Shown: in pieces, positions 5,671-12,843 of the stretch
Position numbering within the stretch: the first letter of the stretch is position 1
How the letters are laid out: each line of letters opens with the position of its first letter
Assembly: GCA_035544515.1 (NCBI GenBank)
Contig: DATKEG010000254.1
Span: 1 to 14,591 of the forward strand
Length of the DNA stretch: 14,591 nt
DNA from: DATKEG01 sp035544515
GTDB lineage: Bacteria; Acidobacteriota; Vicinamibacteria; Fen-336
Direction: 5' to 3'
Notes under the pieces: generated by a model
Told to the model about the DNA's origin: nothing
The model's database searches: none
Seen by the model: the letters and a program-made list of their open reading frames with translations, nothing else
Position numbers and translations under genes: made by a program

Positions 5671-7167
5671 ATGGGCTCGCCCGCGCCGCGCGTCCTGGTG
5701 GTGGACGACGACAGCGCCTTTCGCACCATGGTCTGCCAGCTCCTGGCCGACAAGGGCTACGACGCCGTGGCCGCACCCAGCGCCACCGAGGCGCTCGCGA
5801 GCGTCGCCGACGGCACGTTCCTGGCCGCCATCATCGACCTCGTGATGCCCGACATGGGCGGCATCGAGCTGGCGGACAGGCTCAAGGCGCAGAGTCCGGA
5901 GACCGAGGTGGTGATCCTCACCGGTCACGGCGACATGGGCACGGCCATCGCCGGCATCCAGCACGGCGTCTTCGACTACCTCCAGAAGTCGTCCCTCGAC
6001 ATCGCGCGGCTGGAGCGGGCCGTGCACGAGGCGACCGGCAAGAGCCGGCTCGTGCGCCGCAACCGCGCGCTGTTCCAGCAGACGCAGGAGTCGAACCGGC
6101 TCCTCAAGGGGCTGCACGACATCGCCACGGAGCTGGCCGGGGAGGCCTACCTCGATCGCGTGCTCGAGAAGCTCGTGGCGGCCGCCAAGGCGGTCTGCCG
6201 CGCGGCGGCCGGACGCGCCGTGCTCCTCGGCCGCACGCACGGCGAGGGGCTGGTCATCGAGGTGAGCGCGGGCGACGGCGCCCAGGCCGTCCGGGGCGCG
6301 CGCCTGGGCGCGGACGAAGGGCTCTCGTCGGTCGCCCTCAAGCAGGACACTCCGGTGATGCTCGAGGCGCCGCGCGACGACCCGCGCTACTCGCACCGCG
6401 CGGACGAGATGCCGACCACGCTGCCCGGCTTCCTCTGCGCGCCCCTGCGGCGGGGCCGGGTGCTCGGCACGCTGACCGTGGCCGGCCGGTCCGGCGGGTT
6501 CGGCCCCGAGGACCGCGAGGCGCTGGCCATCCTCTCCCGCCAGGCCGCGCTGGCCATCGAGAACGCGCTCGAGCACGAGCGTTCGCTCAACTTCTTCACG
6601 CACACCTCGGAGATCCTGGTCTCGTTCCTCGAGCAGCTCGACGTCTTCTACCCCGGCCACTCGCGCGGGGTGGCGGCCCTGGCGGACATGGTGACGCGCC
6701 GCATGGGGCTGGGCGAGGAGGAGCGCCGCCACATCCACTTCGGCGCGCTGCTCCACGACATCGGCAAGGTGCTGGTGGATCCCGCCATCCTCCGCTCCGA
6801 GTCCACCCTCACCGAGGAGGAGCGCGTCCTCCTGCGCGGCCATGCCCTGGCCGGCGTGAAGCTCCTGCAGCCGATCTCGCACTGGGAGGAGATCCTGCCC
6901 ATCATCCACGCCCACCACGAACGCTGGGACGGGAACGGCTACCCGCGCGGCCTGGTCGGAGAGGACACGCCCCTCGGAGCCCGCGTGGTATCGGTGGCCG
7001 ACGCGTTCGACGCCATGACCCGCGCCACGCCGCATGGCGCGCGGCGGACGCCCGACGAGGCGCTGGCGGAGCTGGAGGCCTGCGCGGGCACGCAGTTCGA
7101 TCCCAAGGTCGTCCGCCTCTTCGTGGCCGAGTACCGGCAGCGCAAGGACCAGATCCCGCAGACCTGA
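5671..7167 (+). CDS. Response regulator REC-GAF-HD-GYP, putative cyclic-di-GMP phosphodiesterase
   Basis: This 498-residue cytoplasmic signalling protein probably hydrolyses cyclic-di-GMP when phosphorylated. The receiver domain (7-125) has acidic pocket Asp12-Asp13, phospho-acceptor Asp56, Thr84 and Lys106. A GAF-like sensory domain follows (about 160-297). The HD-GYP domain (310-490) has His330, HDIGK (His362-Asp363), His391, His415-His416, GYP at 423-425 and Asp444 (SVADAFDAM), the full set expected of an active enzyme. The ATG at 5671 is chosen because the protein then starts at the receiver domain and lies just past a good promoter; an in-frame ATG at 5599 precedes that promoter. There is no SD. 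The cognate histidine kinase is not in the window. It ends 11 bases from the convergent proline dehydrogenase gene, with no hairpin visible between. Confidence 0.92.
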   Translation: MGSPAPRVLVVDDDSAFRTMVCQLLADKGYDAVAAPSATEALASVADGTFLAAIIDLVMPDMGGIELADRLKAQSPETEVVILTGHGDMGTAIAGIQHGVFDYLQKSSLDIARLERAVHEATGKSRLVRRNRALFQQTQESNRLLKGLHDIATELAGEAYLDRVLEKLVAAAKAVCRAAAGRAVLLGRTHGEGLVIEVSAGDGAQAVRGARLGADEGLSSVALKQDTPVMLEAPRDDPRYSHRADEMPTTLPGFLCAPLRRGRVLGTLTVAGRSGGFGPEDREALAILSRQAALAIENALEHERSLNFFTHTSEILVSFLEQLDVFYPGHSRGVAALADMVTRRMGLGEEERRHIHFGALLHDIGKVLVDPAILRSESTLTEEERVLLRGHALAGVKLLQPISHWEEILPIIHAHHERWDGNGYPRGLVGEDTPLGARVVSVADAFDAMTRATPHGARRTPDEALAELEACAGTQFDPKVVRLFVAEYRQRKDQIPQT

Positions 7168-7178
7168 CGGACGAGCAG

Positions 7179-8024
7179 CTAGCCGCCGAGCAGGCTTCGC
7201 AACACGAACCAGACGTTCTCCCGGCGCTCGCGCAGCCGCCGGTAGAAATACGGCATCCAGTGCGTGCCGTAGGGCACGTAGATGCGCACGGCGTGGCTGG
7301 CCGCCACCAGCTCGTCCCACCGCCGCGGGCGCAGGCCGTAGAGCATCTGGAACTCGAAGCGCCGCGGGCCGACCCCCTGCTCGCGGCAGAAGGAGAGCGC
7401 GTCCTGGATGAGGCTCTCGTCGTGCGTGGCCAGGGCCGGCTGGCGTCCCTGCGCGAGGAGCAGGCGGGCGCACCGGCGGAAGCTGGCGCGGATGTCGTCC
7501 ATCTTCGTCCAGGCGATCTCGGAGGGCTCCTGGTAGGCGCCCTTGCACAGGCGCACCCGGTCGCCACGCGCGATGGCCTGCTTGACGTCGTCCTCGGTCC
7601 GGAAGAGGTAGGACTGCAACACGATGCCCACGTTGTCGTACGTGCGGCGGAGCCGGTGGAAGACGTCCAGCGTCCGCTGTGTGTACCTCGAGCCCTCCAT
7701 GTCGATGCGGACGAAGCCGCCCACCTCCCGGGCCGTCTCGAGCACGCCGGAGGTCAGCTCCAGGCACAGCTCCTCCGCGATGTCGAGGCCGAGCGTGCTG
7801 AGCTTGATCGAGATGTTGCGGTCCACGGGGGGAGGGATCAGGCGCAGGAGCTGATGGTTGCACGCGGCGCTGCGCCGCGCCTTCTCGCTCTCGTCCACGT
7901 CCTCGCCGAGGAGGTCGAAGGTCGCGGAGATGCCGCGTCGCTGCAGGGCGAGCCCGGCCGCGATGGCCGCCTCCGGTTCCTCACCCGCCACGAAGCGGCG
8001 AGCGAGGAAGGTGAGCGCCTTCAA
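7179..8024 (-). CDS. Proline dehydrogenase (FAD-dependent)
   Basis: Oxidises L-proline to pyrroline-5-carboxylate with FAD, the first step of proline catabolism, probably at the membrane face. The beta/alpha-barrel motifs are clear: SIKLSTLGLD (72-81), VRIDMEGSRYT (105-115), GIVLQSYL (133-140), VRLCKGAY (157-164), FEFQMLYGLRP (223-233) and the C-terminal RIYVPYG followed by YRRLRER (247-267). At 281 residues it is shorter than typical single-domain enzymes of about 300 because the N-terminal helix is abbreviated. The best start is TTG at 8024, which overlaps the queF stop (TTGA); there is no SD, so re-initiation after queF is inferred. No upstream ATG or GTG is available in frame. The pyrroline-5-carboxylate dehydrogenase partner is not in the window. 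Confidence 0.88.
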   Translation of the reverse strand: MKALTFLARRFVAGEEPEAAIAAGLALQRRGISATFDLLGEDVDESEKARRSAACNHQLLRLIPPPVDRNISIKLSTLGLDIAEELCLELTSGVLETAREVGGFVRIDMEGSRYTQRTLDVFHRLRRTYDNVGIVLQSYLFRTEDDVKQAIARGDRVRLCKGAYQEPSEIAWTKMDDIRASFRRCARLLLAQGRQPALATHDESLIQDALSFCREQGVGPRRFEFQMLYGLRPRRWDELVAASHAVRIYVPYGTHWMPYFYRRLRERRENVWFVLRSLLGG

Positions 8025-8389
8025 GGACGCGTCCGGCGGCGCGGGCGGCGCGCCGCCTCGTACGTCGCCCGGACCAGGGAGGAGATGCCGCCGCGCACGT
8101 TGAACTCGCCCTCCACGATGATCCGCCGCGGGCGCAGGACGGCGACCAGGTCGTCCAGGATCACGTTGGTCACGTGCTCGTAGTAGATGCCCCGCTGCCG
8201 GAAGGCCTGGAGGTAGAGCTTGAGGCTCTTCAGTTCGACGCACCGGCGGTCCGGCACGTAGGTGACGCGGATGGTGCCGAAGTCCGGCTGCCCGGTCTTG
8301 GGACACACCGCGGTGAACTCGGGGCAGGTATGGATGATCGTGTAGTCGCGCCCGGGGTGCGAGTTGGGAAAGGTCTCCAGGTCGGACAT
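8021..8389 (-). CDS. queF: NADPH-dependent 7-cyano-7-deazaguanine reductase QueF (short form)
   Basis: Reduces preQ0 to preQ1 in queuosine biosynthesis, in the cytoplasm. The protein is 122 residues, the unimodal short type. The thioimide-forming cysteine is Cys29 (FTAVCPKTGQPDFG) with Asp36 as the general acid; the QueF signature ELKSLKLYL is at 52-60 and the Glu71-His72 segment (GIYYEHVTN) lines the substrate site. The FNVRGG segment near 96-101 is the usual C-terminal motif; the last ten residues are an Arg-rich tail. The start is ATG at 8389; GAGG is 14 bases upstream, further than ideal. It is the first gene of a two-gene unit with proline dehydrogenase, with no metabolic link known. No other queuosine gene is in the window. 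Confidence 0.93.
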   Translation of the reverse strand: MSDLETFPNSHPGRDYTIIHTCPEFTAVCPKTGQPDFGTIRVTYVPDRRCVELKSLKLYLQAFRQRGIYYEHVTNVILDDLVAVLRPRRIIVEGEFNVRGGISSLVRATYEAARRPRRRTRP

Positions 8390-8413
8390 CCGAAGGCATC
8401 TTACCTCGGCCGT

Positions 8414-8442
8414 TTGACGCGGCTGCGGGCGCGGCGTAGTCT
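8414..8442 (+). promoter_or_regulatory. Promoter of the kinase-lipoprotein operon
   Basis: TTGACG (8414-8419), a 17-base spacer and TAGTCT (8437-8442) fit a sigma-70 promoter. It lies in the 113-base gap between the divergent queF and kinase genes. The leader to the GTG start would be about 54 bases and contains no SD. Confidence 0.5.
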
Positions 8443-8502
8443 CCCTCCGCCGTCCCCGCGCCGCGCGCAACGCCTGCCCATGGCCCATTGCAGACCAGCC
8501 CC

Positions 8503-11217
8503 GTGACCTGCGCTCGCTGCGGCGCGGCCACGCCGGACGAACGGGCCGAGTGTCCCGCCTGCGGCGCCCCAGCCACGCGCTCCTCGCACACGCGCACCTT
8601 GCCGCACGCGCACGCCTTGCCCTCCACGGGCCCCCTGCGGGGCGCGGTACGCGCCGGCCTCGTCTTCGAGCCGGGCCAGCCCTTCGGCGAGCGCTACACG
8701 ATCGTGGAAGAGGTCGGGGCCGGCGGCATGGGCCAGGTGTACAAGGCCATCGACCGCAAGCTGGGCAAGACGGTGGCGCTGAAGCTCATCCGGCCGGACA
8801 CCGCCGCGCAGCAGGAGTCTCTCGAGCGCTTCCGCCGCGAGCTGGCCCTGGCGCAGGAGGTCACCCATCCCAACGTCTGCCGCGTACACGACCTGGGCGA
8901 GGTGGAGGGCATCGTCTACATCAGCATGGAACACGTGGAGGGACAGAGCCTCGAGGACCTGATCCAGTCGGTGGGCCGCCTCTCGCCCCGGCAGACGGTG
9001 CATCTGGGCCGCCAGGTCTGCGCCGGACTGCAGGCCATCCACGAGCGTGGCATCGTCCACCGCGACCTCAAGCCCGGGAACATCATGGTGGACCGCTCCG
9101 GCCACGCGCTGGTCATGGACTTCGGCATGGCCTACCACCACGCGCAGGAGCGGCTGACGAGCGAGGGCACCGTCCTGGGCACGCTGGCCTACCTGTCCCC
9201 CGAGCAGGCGCGCGGCCGCCCGACCGACGCGCGCACCGACCTCTACGCCGTCGGGCTGGTGCTCTACGAGATGCTCACCGGGCGGCGGCCTCCCGGTGAC
9301 GGGGGCAGCGTCCCCCTGTCCCTGCGCGAGACGGGCGACTTCTGCCCGCCCCCGAGCCGCCTGGCCCCGGAGATCCCGGCCGCGCTCGATGCGCTCGTGA
9401 TGCGATGCCTGGAGCGCGATCCCGCCCGCCGCCTCCCGAGCGCGCTCGCCCTCGAGGAGGCGCTGGCTCACGCCGCCGCCGCGCTGGCCTCGGGCGTGTC
9501 GGCGAGCGTGCGGCTGCCCCGGCGCCCGCCGCGCCCCTTTGCCCTGGTGGCGGCGCTGGCCGTGGCCGTGACCGGGGCCGCGGGCGCCTGGTGGGGCCTG
9601 CGGGAGGTCCCGGAGCGGGACGTCTCGCCCGGCCGCCCGCCCGTGGTGGCCGTGCTGCCGCTCGCCAACGTCGGCAGCGATCCCGCGGACGAATACCTGG
9701 GCGTCGGCATCGCGGACAGCCTGATCACGCACCTGGCCACCGTCCCGGCCCTCACGGTGGTCTCGCGCTCGGCCGCGCTCGAGAGCGGGCGGCGCCTCAC
9801 GGGCACGCGCGCGCTCGCGCGCGAGCTGGGGGTCACGCTCGTGGTGAACGGCGGCGTGCAACGCTCGCACGACCGCCTCCGGGTCACCCTCAATCTCGTG
9901 CGCCCCGACGACTCCGTGGCCTGGGGCCGGCAGTTCGACGGCACCCTCGACGAGCTGTTCGCGCTGCAGCGGCACATGGCCGAGGACCTCAGCGCGGCGC
10001 TGCGGGTCACGCTGACGCGCGCGCAGCGCGAGCGGCTGGCCCGCCCCCCGGCCGCCAGCATCGAGGCGTACGCGGACTACGCGCGGGCGCGCGCTCTGCT
10101 CGAGCGTCCCGACCTCGCGGGCAACGTGACGCGGGCGGCCGCGGGCTTCGAGGCCGCCCTGGCCAAGGATCCGGGGTTCGCCCTCGCGCACTCCGGCCTG
10201 GGCGAGGCGCTCTGGGCGCGCTACCGGGAGACGAAGGACCCCGCCTGGACGGCCCGCGCCCACGCCGCCATCACCGAGGCGCTGCGCCTCGACCCCGACC
10301 AGCCGCGCACGCGCTTCGCGCTGGCGCTGCTCTACCAGGGCACCGGGCGCGCGGACGCCGCCATCGACGAGCTCCGGCGCGTGATCCGGCAGCAACCGTC
10401 CAACGACGACGCCCACCGGCTGCTGGGCGACATCCTGGCCGACCGCGGAGAGTGGGACGCGGCCATCGCCGAGCTGCGGCGCGCGGCGGCCGCGCGGCCG
10501 GAGTTCTGGGGCAACCACAGCTCCCTGGGATACGCGTACATGAAGACGGGCCGCCACCGCGAAGCCCTGGACGCGTACGAGACGATCACGCGGCTGCAGC
10601 CCGACAACTCGCGTGGCTTCCAGATGGTCGGCACCGCCTACCAGAACCTCGGGGACAACCGCCAGGCCCTCCGGAACTACCAGCGCGCCATCGAGCTGGC
10701 GCCCGACGCCCTCGCCTACTCGAACATCGGCACGCTGCACTACGACGAGAGGCGCTTTCGCGAGGCGGCGAGCGCGTACGAGGAGGCCGTCCGCATCGGG
10801 CCGCCCTCCGCCGCCACGCAGCGAAACCTCGGCGATGCGTACGAGCGGCTGGGCGAGGCCGCGAAGGCCCGGCAGGCCTATCTCAAGGCCGTGGAGCTGA
10901 GCCGGCTGGCGCTGGAAGTGAACCCCCATGACGCCCAGACGCTCTCGCGCCTGGCGCTCTACGAGGCCAAGCTGGGCCGGCACGCCGACGCGGCCGCGCA
11001 CATCGGCCAGGCCGCCCTTCTCAGCTCCGCCGACGGCGACATCTCGTACCGCAAGGCCGTCGTCGCCGCCCTGGCCGGGGAGCGCGCGCCCGCGCTCGCC
11101 GCCCTGGCCGAGGCCCTGGCCCGCGGCTACAGCCCCAGTCGTGCGCGGGTGGACTACGACCTGCGCAGTCTCGAGCCCCTCCCCGAGTTCCGGGCCCTGG
11201 TCGCGGAAGCGCGATGA
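8503..11217 (+). CDS. Membrane Ser/Thr protein kinase with zinc ribbon, FlgO/TolB-N-like domain and TPRs
   Basis: A 904-residue signalling protein. An N-terminal zinc ribbon has Cys3, 6, 17 and 20. The Hanks-type kinase domain (about 60-310) has the glycine loop GAGGMGQVY, Lys94 (VALKLI), HRDLKPGN (His186, Asp188), DFG at 206-208 and GTLAYLSPEQ, so it should be active. One transmembrane helix (about 346-365) precedes a FlgO/TolB-N-like domain (381-500: VVAVLPLANVG, GIADSLITHL, ELGVTLVVNGG) and tetratricopeptide repeats (about 525-870), expected outside the membrane. The kinase would phosphorylate Ser/Thr of unknown targets. GTG at 8503 begins the protein just before the zinc ribbon; in-frame TTG at 8488 is an alternative. 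Neither has an SD. It precedes a small lipoprotein by 25 bases. Confidence 0.92.
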   Translation: MTCARCGAATPDERAECPACGAPATRSSHTRTLPHAHALPSTGPLRGAVRAGLVFEPGQPFGERYTIVEEVGAGGMGQVYKAIDRKLGKTVALKLIRPDTAAQQESLERFRRELALAQEVTHPNVCRVHDLGEVEGIVYISMEHVEGQSLEDLIQSVGRLSPRQTVHLGRQVCAGLQAIHERGIVHRDLKPGNIMVDRSGHALVMDFGMAYHHAQERLTSEGTVLGTLAYLSPEQARGRPTDARTDLYAVGLVLYEMLTGRRPPGDGGSVPLSLRETGDFCPPPSRLAPEIPAALDALVMRCLERDPARRLPSALALEEALAHAAAALASGVSASVRLPRRPPRPFALVAALAVAVTGAAGAWWGLREVPERDVSPGRPPVVAVLPLANVGSDPADEYLGVGIADSLITHLATVPALTVVSRSAALESGRRLTGTRALARELGVTLVVNGGVQRSHDRLRVTLNLVRPDDSVAWGRQFDGTLDELFALQRHMAEDLSAALRVTLTRAQRERLARPPAASIEAYADYARARALLERPDLAGNVTRAAAGFEAALAKDPGFALAHSGLGEALWARYRETKDPAWTARAHAAITEALRLDPDQPRTRFALALLYQGTGRADAAIDELRRVIRQQPSNDDAHRLLGDILADRGEWDAAIAELRRAAAARPEFWGNHSSLGYAYMKTGRHREALDAYETITRLQPDNSRGFQMVGTAYQNLGDNRQALRNYQRAIELAPDALAYSNIGTLHYDERRFREAASAYEEAVRIGPPSAATQRNLGDAYERLGEAAKARQAYLKAVELSRLALEVNPHDAQTLSRLALYEAKLGRHADAAAHIGQAALLSSADGDISYRKAVVAALAGERAPALAALAEALARGYSPSRARVDYDLRSLEPLPEFRALVAEAR

Positions 11218-11242
11218 GCGGCCCGTCAGAAAGGAAGCCCTG

Positions 11243-11683
11243 ATGCGAAGTGCGATTGCCCGCGTCCTCCTGCTCGCCGGCTGCGCCGGCGGGGCGGCCG
11301 CCTGCGCCCCCGCCCTCGTGCGCGTGAGCCCGCAGCTCCCCGAGTATCGCCTGGCGATCCTGGTGCGGCCGGTGGACGGAACGTGCCGGACCACGACCGT
11401 TCCCGCGTTCGCCCTGGTCACCTCGCGCCAGACGGTGACCTGGGAGGTGATCAGCCTGGACCGCGCGGCCTGCAAGCCCCGCGACGTCCGCATCGCGGCC
11501 AAGGCCGACCGCGCCGCGCGCCGCGCGGCCGCTTCGGCCTACCCGGCAAGGGAGGGGTTCAAGCCCGCGCCGGGCCCGAGCCCCGAGACGTGGTCGGTGC
11601 GCGGCCTGCGGCCCGGACGGTACCAATACGACGTGACCATCGGCGGCCAGACCGAGGACCCGGAGCTGGAGGTCTGGCGGTAG
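11243..11683 (+). CDS. Small predicted lipoprotein, function unknown
   Basis: A 146-residue protein with a short signal peptide: basic start MRSAIAR, hydrophobic VLLLAG, then Cys14 in LAGC, a good lipobox for lipid attachment. A second possible cleavage Cys is at 21 (AAAC). The mature part (SPQLPEYRLAILVRP onward) looks like a small beta-rich secreted domain ending in RYQYDVTIGGQ and ELEVWR; no family is recognised. AAGGA at 11231-11235 is seven bases before the ATG and supports the start. It follows the kinase gene by 25 bases on the same strand and is probably co-transcribed, so it may interact with the kinase's extracytoplasmic domains; this is inferred from position only. Confidence 0.75.
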   Translation: MRSAIARVLLLAGCAGGAAACAPALVRVSPQLPEYRLAILVRPVDGTCRTTTVPAFALVTSRQTVTWEVISLDRAACKPRDVRIAAKADRAARRAAASAYPAREGFKPAPGPSPETWSVRGLRPGRYQYDVTIGGQTEDPELEVWR

Positions 11684-11691
11684 GGCGCTCC

Positions 11692-11758
11692 GGGTCGCGA
11701 CGTCGCGCGGGCGGCCCTGATCGGATGCCTCAACCACGCCCGCGATCTGTCGCGACCC
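11692..11758. terminator. Large nested inverted repeat between convergent genes
   Basis: The outer arms GGGTCGCGAC (11692-11701) and GTCGCGACCC (11749-11758) are a perfect 10-pair repeat. The inner arms CGCGGGCG (11706-11713) and CGCCCGCG (11737-11744) add eight pairs, separated by a symmetric 4x4 internal loop, around a 23-base apical loop. It lies between the lipoprotein stop and the convergent WYL gene stop, so a bidirectional terminator is the simplest reading, but there is no U-tract and the structure is larger than usual. Confidence 0.55.
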
Positions 11759-11785
11759 CGCGCTGAAGACGGCACGCGTCGCTGG

Positions 11786-12766
11786 CTAGCGGGCGTCGGA
11801 GAAGGCCTTGCGCGCCCGTTCGACGTCCGCCGTGATCGCGTCACGCAGGGCCGCGGGCCTCACCACGCGGACGTGGGGCAGATAGCCCTTGATCCAGGCC
11901 TTCAGCTCGGGGCCGGGGTGCACCGTCATGCGCAGGGTGAGCGCGTCGCCCGGTCCCTCCTCCAGCTCCTGGCTCTCGTGCCAGACGCGCTCGCGCACGT
12001 AGGTGGCCGCCTCCGGCTCGAACACCACCTCGACCGGCTCGGGCTTGCCGCCGGTCATGCCGAACGCGGCGCGCGCGTGCTCGGAGATGTTGAAGTCGGC
12101 CGGGATCTCGAAGGTCTCGTCCCGCACCTCGATCGTCTCGATGCGCTCCACGGCGAACGTGCGCACGTCGCCGTACTCCTGGGCGCGGGCGTACATGTAG
12201 AGGCCGCCGTGGTAGTAGACGAGCCGATAGGGATCGACCGTGTAGCTCTTGGTCCGGCGGCTCTTGAACGAGAAGTAGGCGATGTCGGCCCGCCGCTGGT
12301 GCAGCACGGCGTCGATGAGCGCGTTGATCACGTCCTGCTTGCCCGAGTAGTCCTTCCAGGGGTCGGGTCGCGCCGTGAACAGCTCCTGTACGCGCGCCAG
12401 GTAGGGCAGGCTGCGCGCGGGCAGGGCCTCCTTGATCTTGCCGAAGGCCGCCTCCAGGTCCTGGGCGAAGGGCGCTCCGCCGAGGAACGACATGAGGTTC
12501 TTGCTGAAGTACAGGGCGGACAGCTCGGCGAGGGTGAAGGTCTGCGTCAGGCGCTGCTTGTAGCCCTCCACCAGGCGCCAGATCTTGCGGCCCTCCACCC
12601 GCTCGTCGTAGAGCGGGAAGCCCGCCTCCTGCAGCGCCTCGATGTCGCGCCGGATCGTCCGCTCCGTGACGCCGTGCTCGTCCGCCAGGTCCTGGGCGGT
12701 CGTGTAGCGTCCGGCCTCGATGCGCTTGAGGATCTTCCACTGCCTGATCACTTCCGCATTACGCAC
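11786..12766 (-). CDS. WYL-domain transcriptional regulator (HTH-WYL-WCX)
   Basis: A 326-residue regulator of the YafY/PafC type. The N-terminal winged helix-turn-helix (1-65, TAQDLADEHGVTERTIRRDI) binds DNA; the WYL domain (about 140-220) has the ligand-binding pattern PYRLVYYHGGLYMYA and RTFAVERIETI, and a WCX-type C-terminal domain follows (about 245-320: VEVVFEPEAATYVRER and WIKGYLPHVRVVRP). WYL domains sense small ligands or nucleic acid in known examples; the ligand here is unknown. The triad that names the family reads Leu-Tyr-Met here. Start: GTG at 12766 with SD GAGGAG (12775-12780) eight bases upstream; the nearby ATG is out of frame. It lies 77 bases downstream of the EAL gene on the same strand, so it may be in the same transcript or separately promoted. 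Target genes cannot be named. Confidence 0.9.
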   Translation of the reverse strand: MRNAEVIRQWKILKRIEAGRYTTAQDLADEHGVTERTIRRDIEALQEAGFPLYDERVEGRKIWRLVEGYKQRLTQTFTLAELSALYFSKNLMSFLGGAPFAQDLEAAFGKIKEALPARSLPYLARVQELFTARPDPWKDYSGKQDVINALIDAVLHQRRADIAYFSFKSRRTKSYTVDPYRLVYYHGGLYMYARAQEYGDVRTFAVERIETIEVRDETFEIPADFNISEHARAAFGMTGGKPEPVEVVFEPEAATYVRERVWHESQELEEGPGDALTLRMTVHPGPELKAWIKGYLPHVRVVRPAALRDAITADVERARKAFSDAR

Positions 12767-12801
12767 TCGGCGTTCTCCTCACCCGCAAGGTCCGCAAGCC
12801 G

Positions 12802-12822
12802 CCCTCCCCGCCTCCCCGTCCC
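12802..12822 (-). other. Potential G-quadruplex in the WYL gene leader
   Basis: On the minus strand four G-runs of 3-4 (at 12822-12820, 12817-12814, 12809-12806 and 12804-12802) are separated by 2, 4 and 1 bases, meeting the canonical intramolecular quadruplex pattern. It lies between the EAL stop (12844) and the WYL SD (12775-12780), so it would be in RNA upstream of the WYL start. Such patterns also occur by chance at this base composition. Confidence 0.35.
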
Positions 12823-12840
12823 GGTGGCCTCCCCCCGGGA
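12819..12840 (-). terminator. Weak hairpin after the EAL gene
   Basis: TCCCGG (12819-12824) pairs with CCGGGA (12835-12840), a 6-pair stem with a 10-base loop starting four bases after the EAL stop codon. No U-tract follows; it overlaps one arm of the G-rich motif, so the two structures would be alternatives. Confidence 0.25.
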
Positions 12841-12843
12841 ACG

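Noticed and set aside
5653..7863. A 736-codon minus-strand frame opposite the HD-GYP gene and the proline dehydrogenase gene
   Set aside because: It overlaps two well-supported genes and its product has no recognisable motif.
5640..8183. An 847-codon plus-strand frame starting at the ATG before the HD-GYP gene
   Set aside because: It is a shadow frame of the HD-GYP gene and runs on antisense to the proline dehydrogenase; low-complexity His/Arg/Gly-rich product.
8401..11502. A 1033-codon open frame on the minus strand opposite the kinase gene
   Set aside because: Its translation is Arg/Gly/Ala-rich with no domain, while the plus strand encodes a full kinase-TPR protein. Long antisense frames are expected at this base composition.
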